A stretch of 5,653 nucleotides of DNA from an uncultured Clostridia bacterium (GTDB lineage Bacteria > Bacillota > Clostridia > Oscillospirales > CAG-272), in contig CALEJO010000108.1 of the NCBI GenBank assembly GCA_937898155.1, forward strand, positions 1 to 5,653. The letters run 5' to 3'. A program made the position numbers and the translations under genes. This document shows, piece after piece, positions 3,008 to 5,653 of the stretch (positions within the stretch are counted from its first letter, which is position 1; the number at the start of each line of letters is the position of its first letter). The notes below the pieces were generated by a model. It was not told the origin of the DNA, did not search any database, and saw only the letters and a program-made list of their open reading frames with translations.

Positions 3008-5653
3008 ATGACAGAACATAAGCCGGAAGAAAAACGGAAAAATCCACGGGAATTTTGTCGGAAAGCGGCGGCGGTTTGCCGCCGCTTTCGCCGCGTTTGG
3101 CGGGAGAATCCGACGGATTTCCTCCGCGAAAACGGTGCGCTTCTCGAAAAAAATCTGCGGGATGCCGTCGGCTCGTTCCGAAGCGTCCGCACGCTCCCGT
3201 TTTCGCATGGCGAGCCGCGGATCGTTTCGCTCGCGAAATCCTATTGGCGGGGCAAGAGCGGTGCGCCGACGACGGAGCGTCTGGTTTGCTTTTTAAGCGA
3301 AACGAACGCGCTTTTTTATGATGACGAGCTGCGTCTTTTGCCCGCGTCGCTGACGGTCGCCGCGATGCTTCTTTGGGCGGAAACGGGGGAGGAGACGTGG
3401 CTCGCCCGCCTGTCGCTTTTACGCGACGCGGACTTTGAGGCGGTATTTTTCCGCGCGTCCGCGGTGGAGCGGATCTTCCTTTCGGAAGACGTCGGCACAT
3501 ATTCTCACGCAGACGATGCGACACGTCACCTTTATCACCGTCGGCTGACACGGGAAGCGGCAAAACGCGGCGTGGACGAGATCGGGCTGGCAAGGCGCGT
3601 CGTTCATGATGCCAATCGCCGAAAGACGCATATCGGCGCGGTTTTGCCCGCGAAGCGCGGCAACGCCCCGCGCTTTTATTTTTATTTTCTCGCGGTATTG
3701 ACCGTTGCTGTTTTGACCGCGTTTTTCTTCGTTTCCGATCTCGGTGCGCGGGCGCTTTTTCTGATGCTTCCGCTCGCCGTGCCGGCTTACGCGCTTGTCA
3801 AGGAGGCGCTGCCGGGCGCGTTTTCCTCTGTCGGAGAAAAGTCCTTGCCGCGCCTTGCGTCCGGGGAAGAAACCGACGGGGTGAAAACACTTGTTTCGAT
3901 CGCGACGTTTCTTTCCGGCGAGGCAAAAGACGCGGCGATTTTCGATAAACTCGAAGATTTTTATCTGACGAACGGGGCGGAAAACGTCTGCTTTGCGGTG
4001 CTGGGCGATCCGATGCAAAGCGAACGGCGGACGACCGACCGCGACGAGGCAATCGCCACTTACGCCAAAAACCGCGTGCGTGCGCTGAACAGCAAATACG
4101 GCGCGCATTTTGCGCTCTTTCTGCGGGAGCGCCGCCGCTCGCAGAGCGAGGATGCTTATATCGGTTGGGAGCGGAAACGCGGCGGAATCCTCGAGCTTTG
4201 CCGCTTTCTGCGCGGAGAAAAAACGAGCATTTGCGATTATATTGGAAATATCGCGTTTTTGCGCGAGGTGCGGTATCTCGTCACGCTGGACGGCGATACG
4301 AACCTCTATCAGGGTGCCGTGCGCGATCTGATCGGCACGATGGCGCATCCCGAAAACCGCCCCATAATAGATGAAAAATGCGGGATCGTGACGGCGGGGC
4401 ACGCGGTCGTTCAGCCGCGCATGATCCCGACGCTCGATTCGGTTTCCCGTTCGGCGTTTGCCCGCGTCACCGGCGGTGCCGGTGGTCTCGATCCATATGC
4501 CGTCGCGGGCTCCGACCTCTATCAGCAGGTGTTTGACGAGGGCATTTTCTGCGGAAAGGGAATCTTCGACGTGGACGCGTATCTTGCGGTGTGTGCTGAC
4601 TTTTTTCCGCAAGAACGCATCCTGAGCCACGATTTGGCAGAGGGAAATCTTTTGCGCGCGGGGCTCGCTTCCGACATCGTGTTGAGCGACAGCACGCCCG
4701 CGACGGCGGCTTCTTACGATACGCGCGCGCATCGGTGGATGCGCGGCGATTTGCAGATTTTGCCGTATCTCCGGCGCACCGTGAAAGATGCCGACGGACA
4801 CGCGCGGCAAAACCCGATGACGCGGCTCGGCAAATATAAAATTGCGGACAATCTTTTGCGGGAAGCGACGCCGTTTTTCGCCGTTCTGACGTGGCTTTTG
4901 TCATTTCTTTTCGGGATGCGCGCGGCGCTCGTCACATTCTTTTTCGCGTTCGGATATCTGTTTTTCCCGTTCGTTCACGCTGTTTGGGCGGAGATCAAAG
5001 GGCGCAATCTCGCGGCGATGCACCGTCGCTTCCATTCGGTGACGCTTCCGCGCCTCGCGGAGGCGGCACTTCTTGCGCTCCTACGACTCGCCGCGGCACC
5101 GTTCGAGGCGTATTGGTTTGCGGACGCGGCGGTGCGGACGGCGTATCGGGCGCTTTTCAGCAAGAAAAATTTTCTGAACTGGACGAGCGCGGCGGACGGC
5201 GACCGCTCGGGCGAGGATTCGGCGGACGCTTACGTTTCCCGCATGGCGTTCTCGCCGCTCCTCGGCGTTTCGCTGATGCTTTTGCCGATCGGCGCGTTTC
5301 GCGTCCTCGCCGTGCTGTGGATCGCGTATCCCGTCGTTGCGTGGGCATTGTCGAGACCGCGCCAGAAGCGAAAAGTCCTGTCGGACGGAGAGGAGGCGTT
5401 TTTGCGCGAAAGCGCTCACGCCGCCTGGCTTTATTTCCGTGATTACGTGAATGAGGAAACGCACGCGCTCCCACCGGACAACGTGCAGTTTTCGCCCGTG
5501 GAGCGCGTCGCGATGCGCACGTCGCCGACCAATATCGGACTTTATTTGCTTTCCGTTCTGGCGGCGCGTGACCTTGACTTGATCACGACGGAGGAGCTTT
5601 GCCGGCGGACGGACGCGACGCTGACGGACTCGTGGACGTTCACGAAGGACGAC
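3008..5653 (+). CDS. Cyclic beta-1,2-glucan synthase-like membrane glycosyltransferase (GT84 plus glycoamylase-like region), 3' end missing
   Basis: This frame is open for 882 codons and runs off the window. It matches the N-terminal half of NdvB/ChvB/Cgs proteins, which polymerise glucose from UDP-glucose into (cyclic) beta-1,2-glucan at the inner membrane. In order: a cytoplasmic N-terminal region with LPFSHGEPRIVSLA (about 75-88); two membrane helices (223-243, 246-264); a GT84 catalytic region of about 280-600 with LPRL (280-283), TLVSIATFL (294-302), GWERKRGG (386-393), the DxD-type LDGDT (427-431; D428, D430), SHDLAEG (540-546) and HRWMRGDLQ (575-583). Two helices follow (623-636, 640-660), then LNWTSAA (723-729), two more helices (about 748-765, 767-782) and the start of the glycoamylase-like region with TSPTNIG (838-844). 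Full-length relatives reach about 2,800 residues and end in GH94-type phosphorylase domains, not visible here. In Gram-positives the product is uncertain. No frameshift is seen. Confidence 0.88.
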   Translation, partial: MTEHKPEEKRKNPREFCRKAAAVCRRFRRVWRENPTDFLRENGALLEKNLRDAVGSFRSVRTLPFSHGEPRIVSLAKSYWRGKSGAPTTERLVCFLSETNALFYDDELRLLPASLTVAAMLLWAETGEETWLARLSLLRDADFEAVFFRASAVERIFLSEDVGTYSHADDATRHLYHRRLTREAAKRGVDEIGLARRVVHDANRRKTHIGAVLPAKRGNAPRFYFYFLAVLTVAVLTAFFFVSDLGARALFLMLPLAVPAYALVKEALPGAFSSVGEKSLPRLASGEETDGVKTLVSIATFLSGEAKDAAIFDKLEDFYLTNGAENVCFAVLGDPMQSERRTTDRDEAIATYAKNRVRALNSKYGAHFALFLRERRRSQSEDAYIGWERKRGGILELCRFLRGEKTSICDYIGNIAFLREVRYLVTLDGDTNLYQGAVRDLIGTMAHPENRPIIDEKCGIVTAGHAVVQPRMIPTLDSVSRSAFARVTGGAGGLDPYAVAGSDLYQQVFDEGIFCGKGIFDVDAYLAVCADFFPQERILSHDLAEGNLLRAGLASDIVLSDSTPATAASYDTRAHRWMRGDLQILPYLRRTVKDADGHARQNPMTRLGKYKIADNLLREATPFFAVLTWLLSFLFGMRAALVTFFFAFGYLFFPFVHAVWAEIKGRNLAAMHRRFHSVTLPRLAEAALLALLRLAAAPFEAYWFADAAVRTAYRALFSKKNFLNWTSAADGDRSGEDSADAYVSRMAFSPLLGVSLMLLPIGAFRVLAVLWIAYPVVAWALSRPRQKRKVLSDGEEAFLRESAHAAWLYFRDYVNEETHALPPDNVQFSPVERVAMRTSPTNIGLYLLSVLAARDLDLITTEELCRRTDATLTDSWTFTKDD

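Noticed and set aside
2862..3593. 243-codon minus-strand open frame across the gap before the glycosyltransferase
   Set aside because: The product is an Arg/Ser/Pro/Ala-rich shadow with no domain. It covers the start of the well-supported glycosyltransferase gene on the other strand.
3419..4810. 463-codon open frame on the minus strand, opposite the glycosyltransferase gene
   Set aside because: It lies wholly inside the well-supported GT84 coding frame, its product is an Arg/His/Ala-rich mixture without domains or membrane segments, and long antisense frames are expected opposite GC-rich codons.

Overview
The window looks like chromosomal DNA from a fairly GC-rich member of the Clostridia (Bacillota). 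This is inferred from strong AGGAGG-type ribosome binding sites, sigma-A promoters with TGn-extended -10 elements, a TTG-started nrdR, GC-rich third codon positions in the genes and AT-rich gaps between them. I cannot name a genus. No RNA gene, CRISPR array, transposase, integrase or attachment site is visible.

Layout. The left part reads leftwards from a divergent promoter region near 2470-2675: nrdR (1998-2468), then an uncharacterised protein with a probable galactose-mutarotase-like fold (994-1914), then a polytopic metal or metalloid permease of the 'putative manganese transporter / ArsP_2' type (96-941). A hairpin lies after each of these three genes, strong after the second and third and weak after nrdR. 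The second gene also has a recognisable promoter of its own inside the 83-bp gap after nrdR, so these genes are neighbours on one strand rather than clearly one operon.

The right part reads rightwards from a strong promoter at 2625-2653: an 85-residue protein with two predicted membrane helices and no recognised family (2676-2933), then, 74 bp on, the first 882 residues of a very large membrane glycosyltransferase (3008 to the window end). That protein matches the N-terminal half of cyclic beta-1,2-glucan synthases (NdvB/ChvB/Cgs; GT84 followed by a glycoamylase-like region). The window ends inside it.

How the genes relate. NrdR is the ATP-cone repressor of ribonucleotide reductase genes and has no evident functional link to its neighbours. 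The small membrane protein and the glucan-synthase-like protein are probably co-transcribed, because the only good promoter lies upstream of the small gene and none is visible in the 74-bp gap. This pair is the most interesting unit here: a beta-glucan-synthase-like enzyme in a probable Gram-positive lineage with an undescribed small membrane protein directly upstream.
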